Of a DNA stretch of 64,000 nt, positions 32,560-41,705 are shown in pieces (the stretch's first letter is position 1; each line of letters begins with the position of its first letter). The stretch comes from Mangrovibacter plantisponsor (GTDB taxonomy: Bacteria > Pseudomonadota > Gammaproteobacteria > Enterobacterales > Enterobacteriaceae). Below the pieces are notes generated by a model. The model was not told where the DNA came from. It was given only the letters and a program-made list of their open reading frames with translations, and ran no database searches. A program made the position numbers and the translations under genes. The stretch is taken from the NCBI RefSeq assembly GCF_003182475.1, contig NZ_QGTS01000001.1:417980-481979 (forward strand), written 5' to 3'.

Positions 32560-32948
32560 ACCTCTGTGTTCTTACTGGTGAGGCCGAGAAAATTAATCCG
32601 CATTCCACTGGCCTGCTGCACTGGGAGATGACTGAAAATCTGGACGGGGAACGGGGGTTGCGCATTACCGCCAACGACAGTGGTGGTCTGTTCTCCCGGG
32701 AATGGATTGCCCTGAGTGCTATATCTGGCGTTCTGAAAGCCCATGAAGCCGGTGATTTCACCTCCATGGCTCTGCGCCCGTTGTTTACCAGCGCCAGCCG
32801 CAATAATGCGGGTTTCCTCGCCGCCATTCTTCGCTGTGCTGATATCTGTCTCACCGAAGAGGGTTCCGGCGGAGCGTTCAGCCATCGCTGTTACCCCGAC
32901 TGGGAAAAGCGACTGGAAAAACTGCTGACAATTTCCCCTTCTGCCTGA
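32560..32948 (+). pseudogene. Remnant of a gene truncated by the IS3 element
   Basis: The frame is open directly from the IS right end and the protein reads coherently from there (GEAEKINPHSTGLLHWEM onward, about 125 residues to LLTISPSA). The first in-frame ATG is at 32628, so the 5' end of the original gene is missing. Not recognised; composition is like the downstream DUF2787 gene. A run of ten C at 32973-32982 separates it from that gene. Confidence 0.65.
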
Positions 32949-33040
32949 CCCCCTTTATCCCCCTTGCCCTTACCCCCCCCCCTCATGACGTTTGCACTGC
33001 CGAAGACAACCCAATTTATATTGCTATAAGGAGCTTATCT

Positions 33041-33475
33041 GTGACCCCTTGTTCATCCATACTGCATCAGCCCACGCTTGACCTTCCCCTGAGTGGCGAG
33101 TTTATCGCACTGATAACCACTCACCTCGCGGCACTGCCTAACACATGTCAGGGCGTCGTGCTGAACTTTCGTGACCCGGAGTACAGCGCCGAAAACGGTG
33201 GCTGGCACCCGGTAGAAATTCGCCTTATCCGCAGCGAGCAACCTGAAATATGGCAGCTCGATTACCTCACCGACTTTAGCTGGCAGGGCCGCGCCTGGCC
33301 CGAACTGGCAAAGGAGTTCGATATCAGCTGGTCTCAACGCTATGCCTGGCACTGCCTAATCGGAGAGTTGTCGCTAAACCATGAGCTGAGCGAGTTCTGG
33401 GCGCTCTGGCGGGATAATTTTGTGGCGTACTGCGCGATGGATGTCTTCACCGTCACCGTTTCCCCGGACTGCTGA
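33041..33475 (+). CDS. DUF2787 family protein
   Basis: 144 aa with the DUF2787 pattern: VVLNFRDPEYSAENGGWHPVEIRL, LDYLTDFSW, then a C-terminal EFWALWRDNFVAYCAMDVF. Such genes are frequent on integrative elements; the function is unknown. GTG start with a strong AAGGAG SD. Ten bp ahead of the LRAT-like gene, so probably co-transcribed. Confidence 0.8.
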   Translation: MTPCSSILHQPTLDLPLSGEFIALITTHLAALPNTCQGVVLNFRDPEYSAENGGWHPVEIRLIRSEQPEIWQLDYLTDFSWQGRAWPELAKEFDISWSQRYAWHCLIGELSLNHELSEFWALWRDNFVAYCAMDVFTVTVSPDC

Positions 33476-33484
33476 GGAAGTTTT

Positions 33485-33976
33485 ATGCTGTTCACGCTTA
33501 TTTCCAGGCTGGTGATATACCGGCCTCTGTTCAGTCTGGCGGAAAGCTTCACCGATAATGTTATTCGTGACACGGTGGACGAACCGGCAAGAGGCGGTAT
33601 CGTCTGGTGCGAACTGGCAGGCGGCTATGTCACCCACAGCGGTATCTACACCGGCAATAACCGTATTGTGCATTTGTCCGGTGATGGTGAGGTGCTTTGC
33701 AGCGACCGCAAAGGATTTATGGCCAGACTAAATGGTCTGAATCCTGCCATGTCGGTCTATACCGATTGTCAGGGACGGTTGCCCGTGGGAAATATCGCCG
33801 CAGCCGGTCGGGCATTACGGGCGCTGGGCTCCAGACGTCAGTATCACCTGCTGAAGGAAAACTGCCACAGCTTCACTGCGGAGTGCCTGACCGGAAGACC
33901 GGATAATGCCGTGGTCCTGCATCGCCAGCTTAAACGACTGCAACGCGGGAATACCTGGCGCGTATGGGAGGACTGA
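33485..33976 (+). CDS. LRAT-like / NlpC-P60-related cysteine hydrolase or acyltransferase
   Basis: 163 aa. A circularly permuted papain-like (LRAT) pattern is visible: GGIVWCELAGGYVTHSGIYTG with the putative catalytic His (about residue 59) and ENCHSFTAECL with the putative Cys (about 127), comparable to the NCEHF box of LRAT proteins. An N-terminal hydrophobic stretch could be a membrane anchor. Known relatives act on acyl esters or peptide bonds; the substrate here is unknown. It overlaps the next gene (TGATG), so translation is coupled. Confidence 0.7.
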   Translation: MLFTLISRLVIYRPLFSLAESFTDNVIRDTVDEPARGGIVWCELAGGYVTHSGIYTGNNRIVHLSGDGEVLCSDRKGFMARLNGLNPAMSVYTDCQGRLPVGNIAAAGRALRALGSRRQYHLLKENCHSFTAECLTGRPDNAVVLHRQLKRLQRGNTWRVWED

Positions 33977-34194
33977 TGGCCCGCGCTGAAAAACTTGCTG
34001 AACGCCTCTGCCACTGCGTCATTTTGCTCTGTCAGGGAAAGACGTTGTCAGTTCGTGTGCTGACACAGCTATTCGGAATTTCACCCCGCACGGCCCGCCG
34101 TGACCTTGCCCGTATGGGCTGCATCATGGAGCCCGCCTCACCCGGATGCTGGCGACTCTCTGCACCACTTCGACGCGCCTTCATCCATCACTGA
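33976..34194 (+). CDS. Small helix-turn-helix protein
   Basis: 72 aa with a DeoR/WYL-type HTH: LSVRVLTQLFGISPRTARRDLARMG. The same HTH type is found at the N-terminus of the WYL regulator at 35564, but no ligand domain follows. ATG at 33976 overlaps the previous stop and uses GGGAGG as SD. Likely a small autoregulator of the cassette. Confidence 0.75.
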   Translation: MARAEKLAERLCHCVILLCQGKTLSVRVLTQLFGISPRTARRDLARMGCIMEPASPGCWRLSAPLRRAFIHH

Positions 34195-34289
34195 AAATTC
34201 TTTCCCCTGTGGTCATAACCTGTCCCACCCACCCGATATGCTCATTCTGCGGTATCCCGCATGGCCTGTTATTTAAGGAAAAAAACATC

Positions 34290-34616
34290 ATGAACAAGAT
34301 TTTTACTGCACTGTTTATTTCGCTCATCCCGCTTGTCAGCGCTCATGCCGGACTGGTTCAGGTTGAAAACCGGGTGAGCTGTTATCTGGCACTGGACGGC
34401 AATGAAGGGCTTATGAAGTCCAGTGGAAGTGACATCGCCTTTACCAAAAGCTGGCTGCACAACGAGCTGGCCCGCCACGGCGTTGATCAGGAATCCATTA
34501 ATGAAAACTCTGATGCTCTGGAAAATGAGCTTCCCCGGGCTTACCAGAAGGCAGCTTTCGCCGATAAATGCGTCAGCTATTACAGCTCCTCCGCCAACCG
34601 CAAAGGCGATGAATAG
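34290..34616 (+). CDS. Small secreted protein, 108 aa
   Basis: Not recognised. Clear signal peptide MNKIFTALFISLIPLVSAHA with AHA cleavage, then a hydrophilic mature part with two cysteines (VSCYLALDGN and ADKCVSYY), which may form a disulphide in the periplasm. SD AAGGAAAAA ahead of ATG 34290. The following gene encodes a second exported protein with a similar cysteine arrangement. Confidence 0.75.
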   Translation: MNKIFTALFISLIPLVSAHAGLVQVENRVSCYLALDGNEGLMKSSGSDIAFTKSWLHNELARHGVDQESINENSDALENELPRAYQKAAFADKCVSYYSSSANRKGDE

Positions 34617-34680
34617 CCCATTAACGCTAGCGCTATCAATAGCTGAATTCAAACCTCTTCATTTTTCACAGGTTAAATTA

Positions 34681-35073
34681 ATGAAAAACATCATTCTCAC
34701 CACATGCATTCTGGCAGCATCTGCTTCAGCATCCGCCGCTCAAATCTCACTGGAAACAGCAGGCCGTTGCTATGAAGCCACCCGTCAGTCAACACAAATG
34801 GCCATGCTGCTGGACCCGGATGCAAAGGAATACAAAAATATTGGCGACAACAACAAGGAGCTGTTTGGCACGCTCTCCGGCGGTGTGGGCGAAAAGGACT
34901 CAAAGAAAATACGTGATGCATGGAAAGCCATTCTGGATAATGCAGGCATGGAAGGAAAGATGGCGAAATCAGACGGGTATCGTGCAATGAATATGTATCC
35001 GCACGATGTCATTATGCAGGAGGCCAACAAGTGTGTCCGACTGGCGCTAAAAAGTGGCATCGTAAAATTGTGA
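34681..35073 (+). CDS. Small secreted protein, 130 aa
   Basis: Not recognised. Signal peptide MKNIILTTCILAASASASA, mature protein with two cysteines (AGRCYEATRQ and EANKCVRLALK). The spacing recalls the 108 aa protein upstream, and the two may be distant paralogues. A 12 bp perfect stem follows at 35088. Confidence 0.75.
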   Translation: MKNIILTTCILAASASASAAQISLETAGRCYEATRQSTQMAMLLDPDAKEYKNIGDNNKELFGTLSGGVGEKDSKKIRDAWKAILDNAGMEGKMAKSDGYRAMNMYPHDVIMQEANKCVRLALKSGIVKL

Positions 35074-35087
35074 CGTGAATACATAAC

Positions 35088-35116
35088 AGAAGGGAGAGCG
35101 TTGTGCTCTCCCTTCT
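35088..35116. terminator. Bidirectional hairpin between convergent genes
   Basis: Perfect 12 bp stem AGAAGGGAGAGC / GCTCTCCCTTCT with a 5 nt loop, between the secreted-protein gene and the convergent 144 aa gene. Confidence 0.65.
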
Positions 35117-35136
35117 CACTGACTTACTGGTGCGGT

Positions 35137-35571
35137 TTATTTTTTCCCTGGTGGCGTAATCTCGCCATACTTCATCTTCAGCCGGACGATTTCGCACTCA
35201 TACCAGGTGATAATGACCTTCAGCAGCGCATTCACTTTCTCCAGGTCACGAGGAGCAGAATATCCCACCATTCCTTTATTCATAGGGCTGAAACGTTCCT
35301 TACGGGAAAGCGTCATTGCCGCCAGTTGTTCATCAATGCCGTGCATCAGCAGGTGGCTGTCGTCCCCCGCCTGAAATCGCTCACAGATAAATTCGGCATG
35401 TTTGAGTAAAACCTCTGGCTGAACGGGGAAAGGACTGTCCAGCCAGTCTTTCAGCTCGGCATTTTGCGCATTATCATGCACCCCCAGTAACCCACTGAGT
35501 AAATCCACTGCGAGCGCTTCAAAAGCGTTTTCCGCGTCATTATCGTCGTATAAAGTCGTTTCGTTATTCAT
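35137..35571 (-). CDS. Hypothetical protein paired with the WYL regulator, 144 aa
   Basis: Not recognised. Acidic N-terminus ([20 protein letters not shown]), no membrane segment or signal. The start at 35571 has GGAG nine bases upstream and overlaps the end of the WYL gene by 8 nt, so the two are co-translated; an ATG five codons upstream is the alternative. The conserved overlap suggests a functional pair. Confidence 0.75.
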   Translation of the reverse strand: MNNETTLYDDNDAENAFEALAVDLLSGLLGVHDNAQNAELKDWLDSPFPVQPEVLLKHAEFICERFQAGDDSHLLMHGIDEQLAAMTLSRKERFSPMNKGMVGYSAPRDLEKVNALLKVIITWYECEIVRLKMKYGEITPPGKK

Positions 35572-36475
35572 CTGATGTTTCTCCATTCATTTCATCATAT
35601 CGGGTGAGCGCACTGCGCATGTCGTCAATAATCTGATTGCGGATGGACGCAGGCTTAATAACTTCCACCTCAGGCAACCAGTATTTGATAAGCGGAATAA
35701 TCTGCCGTGGGTGCGCCACACGCGAAATAATGAGCAAATCACCCGCTGGCGTTGTATGGATAATTTCCTGACCGGGATAAAGATTGCGCCGGGTGAAGTA
35801 AGACGCCGCACGGACAGAAACAGAAATCAGCACTTCGGTCAGTTTATCGCCATACCAGATGCTTTCCGCATGTTCCACCTGCTGACTCACAACCGGATCG
35901 GGGTTGAATCGCATATTACTGACCTGCACATGGGTCATCGTGGAAACTGCAAAACTCTTCAACGATCCTTCGTGCCGGGCGGCTAGATACCAGAGCCCTC
36001 TGTCATTCACGACACGATAAGGTTCAGTGGCCGAAAACGTCTTGTCCTTATATGTAAACGCAATCTTCCGGGATGCCTGAATCGCCCCGGAAATAGCATT
36101 AAGGGTGGACATGAAGGCACCACAATTCTCGTAAGGGCGTTGCTTAATCAGGAAGGGATTGTTTTCTGTATCACCCAGCAATACGTTCAGCAGGCGGTCT
36201 TCCCAGCGCGGAAATAGTCCTTCAATGCCAAGAATGCGGGTAAAACGACGCAAATCCGTATTGTTGCGCTGTCCAAGAATCCCTTTAGGCAACCGATAGT
36301 GTTTACCCTGTCGGAGCAGGTTCTGGTAAGCAAGGCGCTCAGTCAGATCACGCCGTATAGTTTTTTCGCAGACGTTAAATTCGTCAGCAAGGCCCCTGAC
36401 GGTCAGTGACTCCCCATTATTGAGGCGTGTCAGTATCAGGCCAAGTCGGTACCCAAGTTTGTCGTGTCGGTCCAT
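35564..36475 (-). CDS. WYL-domain transcriptional regulator
   Basis: 303 aa from the ATG at 36475. N-terminal winged HTH ([25 protein letters not shown], about residues 25-50), then a WYL domain with [26 protein letters not shown] around 185-215 and a WCX-like C-terminus. WYL proteins of this layout (BrxR, CapW) often repress phage-defence operons. It is divergent from the Detocs-like operon, with about 450 bp between the WYL start and the dtcA start that include a candidate operator. An upstream TTG at 36502 was not chosen. Confidence 0.88.
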   Translation of the reverse strand: MDRHDKLGYRLGLILTRLNNGESLTVRGLADEFNVCEKTIRRDLTERLAYQNLLRQGKHYRLPKGILGQRNNTDLRRFTRILGIEGLFPRWEDRLLNVLLGDTENNPFLIKQRPYENCGAFMSTLNAISGAIQASRKIAFTYKDKTFSATEPYRVVNDRGLWYLAARHEGSLKSFAVSTMTHVQVSNMRFNPDPVVSQQVEHAESIWYGDKLTEVLISVSVRAASYFTRRNLYPGQEIIHTTPAGDLLIISRVAHPRQIIPLIKYWLPEVEVIKPASIRNQIIDDMRSALTRYDEMNGETSDE

Positions 36476-36542
36476 TCCGGCATCCCGGTTGCTGAAAAGC
36501 AAGGAATGGGATTATCAGAAGGAGAAGGGACAGGTTAAGTCC

Positions 36543-36569
36543 ATGCATATTGATGAATACATGCATATT
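36543..36569. promoter_or_regulatory. Candidate operator with repeated ATGCATATT
   Basis: Two direct copies of ATGCATATT at 36543-36551 and 36561-36569, an 18 bp period. Each contains the palindrome ATGCAT. They lie between the WYL regulator start and the rightward defence-like operon. A third related CATGCAA follows near 36591. Confidence 0.4.
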
Positions 36570-36644
36570 TTAGTCCATTAAAATCAATAACATGCAACAA
36601 TAATTTCAGTTGCAATTCTTATTGATCATAACCTGTCTACATCC

Positions 36645-36842
36645 ATGCCCACTAAATTGTCGACCACGATTGTAAACCCAACCCAACTTTGTGAGAGGCA
36701 AAAAAATTATTCCCTCAATTCCCTTGATTTTAATGAAGAAATCATTAGCATCAAACAAAAGCATTTATCCAGCATGCAGAACAAACGTTCTGAGGGCGGT
36801 AGCGTGTTTAGCGCTTATAGTACTTGGTTATCGAATAATTAA
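36645..36842 (+). CDS. Possible small ORF ahead of dtcA, 65 aa
   Basis: Open from ATG 36645 to TAA 36842 but with no SD and no recognisable family. It lies in the leader of the Detocs-like operon and might be a leader peptide or chance frame. Confidence 0.3.
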   Translation: MPTKLSTTIVNPTQLCERQKNYSLNSLDFNEEIISIKQKHLSSMQNKRSEGGSVFSAYSTWLSNN

Positions 36843-36928
36843 TTTTGAACTTTAACGATTCCAGCCTCATCGCTTATACATTTGTGAAATCAAATATTAA
36901 TTCCTTCTCACCAATTAAGGACAATGAG

Positions 36929-39901
36929 ATGTCAAACGAATTTGATTTAAATCCTATAAGATTCTTTACTTCACAAAAGACGTCTCCAAACAGTATACAA
37001 ATTCATAATATAAAAACAAAAAAAGCGAGGAATTTACTCAGAGGAATTGATTCAGATAGTTATAAAAGTACAAAAACCGCACTTGAAAAAATAAAATTAA
37101 ATTGCACACGCACAGATTATAAAAACTCACTTTTATATGTACGTACACACACTTTTTTTGAAAAAACTGATGTTGGGCAACTATTTAATGATTTTTGTCC
37201 AAAAGGCATAAAGCAACCACATGAATACACGCTCTCCGAAATCCTTAAAGAAATAGGCAATTATACAAATGAACTTTGCCTTTTAACAGAATGTGCATAT
37301 AGTATATCGAGTCATCTAAGTAAAAACGAATTTCTCAAAGCATTAGAGGCATGCGATGACCTCGTTAAAAACAAGGGTGTTTCTATATATTTATTAAGGG
37401 TAATATCATTCATAACCAATAGATATCAGTTATTCTCCTTAGAAGATAAAGAGTTACTTAACAAAATTGACAAATTGAAGCAGTCCATAAAAATTTCGAA
37501 CAATAACTTTATCTCTGAAGCAGTCTCACAATTAAGTAACTTACGTACATCACATTTAGCTATTTGCAAACGTATAAATGAGTTGTCAACTGATTTTGAA
37601 AAAGGCCTGATTGCAAAATCATTCATCAACCCAATACCAAACAATTATGATGTTTTCCTAAAAACATTAAATGCCTATTACTCATTTTCATTATTTGATG
37701 CTTTCCTATATTATCAAAATATATCAAAATTTAAATTACCTTTCATCCCCCCCCATCTAATAAATTCGGATTTAACACTAATCCATCAAGAATTTTGCTC
37801 AATAGAATTCGATCCTAATCTTATCTACGATGAAGTTGATGAAGACACAAGCCACTATTATCTAAGAGAGTGCTTTCTTTTCATTGAACAAGAAAAGGCG
37901 TTAAATTACCTACTAATACATGGAAGCTACTACACCCCCTATGTTTCAAACAAAAGAATAAATCAATTTTCAAGGCCATTAATAAACCGCTACTTTGAGA
38001 ATTTAAAAAATCTAAACCAATTACGCTGTGAGAAAATGGTCGATGTTGAAATAAACTGGCATAAATACAATAATAACACATGTAGCATGTTAGAGAACTC
38101 ATCGGCATTAATATACCTTCTAACTAAAAAAGAAGGATATCTCGACCAGCATGAACAGTATTTATTTGTAAAACTTATGTCCTACACACGTGATATCGGA
38201 GAAATATGCCCTCCTGATTTTTTAGAAAGAATTGCTGATGATGCTAAGGATTATCTTTTAAAGATTGTAGCTCAATGCTTAATAACTATAAATAGGAAAA
38301 GTCAATACACAGAACATCAGTTAAGAGCTACGATTCAAGATTTTTGTATTAGTGAATTCAATAGTAACCTTTTAGAATTGTTAAAATATCTTCACCAAGT
38401 TTCACCTGCAGTTACTGAACATATAATAACCATCTCAAACGAAACATTCCTTAGTACATTATTCCATTTAACAGACAAACCAATTGATGCACTCAATTTG
38501 CGTGCCGACATGCTATTTTGGTATGGTGAAATTACAAAAGATGAACGATTTAAAGATAGAGCTAAGACGCTGAGGATAGATATACAGATTAATAAAGAAA
38601 AAGGTACTATTGATGACTCCAGAATTTATGTTGACCCATTGAATTTTCAGCAATGGTTCGAAGATAACATGGTCAGTAAGTTAACCATGATTTTAGATAA
38701 TCTTATGATTAGTAATGACTCATCATTCAAACTTGATTGGACCAGCAAAGGCAGCTCAGTCAGTAACGGAGAAGAACTAATTGAATCCTTGTTGGCATGT
38801 TATAAAGAATTCTGTGAAAACAAGGTATTCGGCATAGCATCATATCTTGGGCGTAGAATAAGGCATGGAACATTTAAAGGAACAGCTATTACAGAGATTC
38901 AAAAGCTTCCTAACGAGCAAGAATATCATAGTATATTCGAGGACAAGGACTTCAAACGGAGGCTTGATGAATGGCTTCTCCAATACGAATATATGATTGA
39001 AGATTTAGTAAAAAATCACCTTCAGATAAAAAGCAAGAGAAAACCAGCAGGTTTGATCACCACCGAAATAGACACTCCTGCTAAAACAGTAATTGCAAAT
39101 CAACTTGTTTTTGATATTTTATCTCTTTATCCTAAACGAACTGGCGTGATCAGACTACCTAATCTAATTATTGATTATTGTTGGCGTTTAGTTGAGCAAG
39201 ATCTTGCTAAGACTAAAAGACTATTAAGTCAAAAAAAATCTTCACATGGTGTTTTTTCTTATACACCTAAAAATCAAAGCCCTTATTTAAAAAGAACATT
39301 TTCCAAATTCACACAAGAAGTGAACTCATTGACAGGTCAAAAATTCGGACTAATGGCTTCTTGGTTCAACAAACCTAGCTATGCTTCCCCAAGTGCTGAT
39401 ATCTATTTACTATTCAATGCTGTAATTTCAGAAGTTAAAGAGAGAATGATTGGTTTTGAACCTACTATAGATATAGGTGAAAAAACATTTACTATTGATG
39501 GCGGCACTTATTACATCTTATATGATGCACTTTATGTACTAATTCATAACGCTGCTAAGCATGGAAAGCTGGATGGCACCATTCACTTTAATGTTTTACC
39601 TTCTTCGGCACGTAATACAATAAGACTATCTCTTTCGACAGAGTTAGGATGTCTTCAGGATATCTTGAAATCCGAATCACAAATAAGACTATTTATAGAA
39701 TCAGCAGATAAGGATTCTAATTTCATAGATGACGCTCACATCATTGAAGGAAATAGTGGAATGAAAAAACTAAAAAGGCTTGAGAAGGAAGGAAGCATAA
39801 GTAATTTCAATTTCTACTCTAATGAAAAAGAGCTTTTGCTATGTTTCGAATTTGACTTTCATCTTGACCATAGAGGTATATACGATGATATTGATAGTTG
39901 A
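36929..39901 (+). CDS. dtcA: Detocs-type sensor kinase DtcA-like protein
   Basis: 990 aa from ATG 36929 (SD TAAGGA); the frame is open back to a TTG at 36845. The first 650 residues are long helical repeats with no membrane span, the expected cytosolic sensor. Near residue 646 the segment YLGRRIRHGTFKG offers a candidate phospho-acceptor His. The C-terminus has a GHKL ATPase N-box, YDALYVLIHNAAKHGK (Asn about 874), and a G-box-like EGNSGMKKLKRL. In Detocs, DtcA senses phage and passes phosphate to DtcB and DtcC. Overlaps dtcB by 17 nt. GC content is far below the chromosome, a sign of transfer. Confidence 0.75.
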   Translation: MSNEFDLNPIRFFTSQKTSPNSIQIHNIKTKKARNLLRGIDSDSYKSTKTALEKIKLNCTRTDYKNSLLYVRTHTFFEKTDVGQLFNDFCPKGIKQPHEYTLSEILKEIGNYTNELCLLTECAYSISSHLSKNEFLKALEACDDLVKNKGVSIYLLRVISFITNRYQLFSLEDKELLNKIDKLKQSIKISNNNFISEAVSQLSNLRTSHLAICKRINELSTDFEKGLIAKSFINPIPNNYDVFLKTLNAYYSFSLFDAFLYYQNISKFKLPFIPPHLINSDLTLIHQEFCSIEFDPNLIYDEVDEDTSHYYLRECFLFIEQEKALNYLLIHGSYYTPYVSNKRINQFSRPLINRYFENLKNLNQLRCEKMVDVEINWHKYNNNTCSMLENSSALIYLLTKKEGYLDQHEQYLFVKLMSYTRDIGEICPPDFLERIADDAKDYLLKIVAQCLITINRKSQYTEHQLRATIQDFCISEFNSNLLELLKYLHQVSPAVTEHIITISNETFLSTLFHLTDKPIDALNLRADMLFWYGEITKDERFKDRAKTLRIDIQINKEKGTIDDSRIYVDPLNFQQWFEDNMVSKLTMILDNLMISNDSSFKLDWTSKGSSVSNGEELIESLLACYKEFCENKVFGIASYLGRRIRHGTFKGTAITEIQKLPNEQEYHSIFEDKDFKRRLDEWLLQYEYMIEDLVKNHLQIKSKRKPAGLITTEIDTPAKTVIANQLVFDILSLYPKRTGVIRLPNLIIDYCWRLVEQDLAKTKRLLSQKKSSHGVFSYTPKNQSPYLKRTFSKFTQEVNSLTGQKFGLMASWFNKPSYASPSADIYLLFNAVISEVKERMIGFEPTIDIGEKTFTIDGGTYYILYDALYVLIHNAAKHGKLDGTIHFNVLPSSARNTIRLSLSTELGCLQDILKSESQIRLFIESADKDSNFIDDAHIIEGNSGMKKLKRLEKEGSISNFNFYSNEKELLLCFEFDFHLDHRGIYDDIDS

Positions 39902-40334
39902 AGATGATGCACACAAATCATCGCAAATAAGCGATATATGTGTTGCGTTAGAATATGATATTGATGGACGTACCATTGTTGATAATGTAAAAGATGTTGT
40001 CCGGTATCTCGTGCATAATACTCCTCTAAAAATTGTACTAGATATGTCATTACCTAGCCATAAGGCGCTACCTGGGCAGGGAACTCCAGTGCCAATGCCG
40101 ACAGGTGGCATTGAAGTTTTGTTTGAATTGAAGATGAAAAAAATAATGCACATTCCCATTCTAATTTTAACTCAATATCCAGAAATTGAAATTGAAGGTG
40201 AGCCTTATCCTATTGATGAATCTGCGGAAACTTTAAAAGAGATGTACGGCTTCAAAAATATACAAGCCTGTTATTACGAAAGCAAAAAGAATGCAAAATG
40301 GATTAATGTAACAACTGAATTCCTGAGGAATTGA
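39885..40334 (+). CDS. dtcB: Stand-alone receiver protein, DtcB-like
   Basis: 149 aa, essentially one response-regulator receiver domain: acidic pocket ILIVEDD, phospho-acceptor Asp53 in KIVLDMSLP, conserved Thr in ILILTQYPE and a Lys in YYESKKN. There is no output domain. In Detocs such a protein is thought to act as a phosphate sink that prevents accidental activation of DtcC. The start is inside dtcA and its TGA overlaps the dtcC ATG (TGATG), so all three are translationally coupled. Confidence 0.78.
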   Translation: MILIVEDDAHKSSQISDICVALEYDIDGRTIVDNVKDVVRYLVHNTPLKIVLDMSLPSHKALPGQGTPVPMPTGGIEVLFELKMKKIMHIPILILTQYPEIEIEGEPYPIDESAETLKEMYGFKNIQACYYESKKNAKWINVTTEFLRN

Positions 40335-41503
40335 TGAATATACTTATTATTGAAGACAACCACCAAAAGTTACAATCTATAAAGGAAACTATCACAGAAG
40401 AACTGAGCGAACGTTCAATTACCCCTTCTATATCAATAGCATCAGACTTAGCTCAGGCAAAGAGATACATTTGCACCACACTTTATGATCTAGTTATATT
40501 TGATATGTTTCTTCCAGAAAACAGTTCTTCGACTAACGAACGAGATTGCTCATCAGAGTTAATTCAAGAGTTTTCAATCAGCAAGAACTACCAAACTGAA
40601 GCAATCGCATTAACTCAATTTGTCATAAGTGAAATTGAAGACATTCAATTATTTAATCTATCAGGTATAACTGTCGTTCATTATGCAGAAGACCTTAATT
40701 GGAAACTGGCACTAAAACAAAAAATAAACAGAGCATCTCAAAAGGTTCGCTGTGACTTTCTAATATTTTGTGCATTAAGTAGTGAACGCGGTGCATACCA
40801 AGAAACGAATTGCACGTTAGGAAATAAAAAAAATATTTATGGGATGAACTGTCAGGAAGTAGAAATTGATGGTTCAAGGGGGTTCATCATTACTCCCCGA
40901 GGAATGGGGCTTGTGAATATGGCCATCATTTCCTCCAAAGCCATTGAACTTTTTCAGCCAAAGATAGTTGCAATGAGCGGTATATGTGCAGGTGTCCAAG
41001 GAGAATCGAACTTTCTTGATATCATAGTTGGGAAAACTTGTTGGGAGTATCAAACCGGAAAATGGAAAGATGGAAACTTTGAGCAAGAGCCTTATTATGC
41101 AGAATTATCCCGAAGTCTTCAAGTAGACCTTGAACAATCTAGCGAGGATCTAGAAACAATAAATCACCTCAGAAACAACTTATACAACTCAGCATTAAAA
41201 AGCATGAAAATAAGAATTGCGCCACTCTCTTCTGGTTCGGCAGTTATAGCCGATAGTGAAATGATGAAAAAAATTGGTATGCAGCACAGAAAAATGGCAG
41301 GATTGGAAATGGAGATGTATTCACTTTATGAATCTGCGGCTCAATCGTTGAGCAGCCCTTTGGTTTTTGGTGCTAAGGCAGTTGTTGACTTGGGTGGCGT
41401 TGATAAGAATGACGATTATCAGGAAGACGGGTGTATTATTTCTGCAAGATACATTACCTTAATGCTTAAGGAGCAACTTAAAAAACTGAAAAATCATAGC
41501 TAA
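40334..41503 (+). CDS. dtcC: Receiver-nucleoside phosphorylase fusion, DtcC-like ATP-cleaving effector
   Basis: 389 aa. Residues 1-120 form a receiver (MNILIIEDN, Asp57 in LVIFDMFLP, Thr in AIALTQF). Residues about 135-385 form a PNP/MTA-SAH nucleosidase-like domain: [14 protein letters not shown], the glycine motif [12 protein letters not shown], the ribose-binding [14 protein letters not shown] and a putative catalytic Asp in [12 protein letters not shown]. The published Detocs effector has this architecture and cleaves ATP to adenine and ribose triphosphate, stopping phage replication at the cost of the cell. SD TGAGGA lies in the end of dtcB. Confidence 0.8.
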   Translation: MNILIIEDNHQKLQSIKETITEELSERSITPSISIASDLAQAKRYICTTLYDLVIFDMFLPENSSSTNERDCSSELIQEFSISKNYQTEAIALTQFVISEIEDIQLFNLSGITVVHYAEDLNWKLALKQKINRASQKVRCDFLIFCALSSERGAYQETNCTLGNKKNIYGMNCQEVEIDGSRGFIITPRGMGLVNMAIISSKAIELFQPKIVAMSGICAGVQGESNFLDIIVGKTCWEYQTGKWKDGNFEQEPYYAELSRSLQVDLEQSSEDLETINHLRNNLYNSALKSMKIRIAPLSSGSAVIADSEMMKKIGMQHRKMAGLEMEMYSLYESAAQSLSSPLVFGAKAVVDLGGVDKNDDYQEDGCIISARYITLMLKEQLKKLKNHS

Positions 41504-41705
41504 ATCTTGAGCAAAGAAAACATCAACACCTTGTATATCTTCCAATAACTCTAGCACCCCAAATATCTCTCAACTCTATTTTATAGGATTTTTAATTAAT
41601 TTTAAAACAAGCAAAATATATGCAATGCTGAGAATGAGTAATTTCAACTTCTTAGAAATCAATATTGATATAATTTTTAATCCGATATTGGCGTAAAGGT
41701 ATAAC

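Noticed and set aside
32973..32982. Run of ten C as a phase-variation tract
   Set aside because: It lies between genes, not in a reading frame or recognisable promoter spacer, so no switching role can be supported.
36845..36928. TTG at 36845 as the dtcA start
   Set aside because: No SD precedes it, while ATG 36929 has TAAGGA at good spacing; kept only as an alternative.
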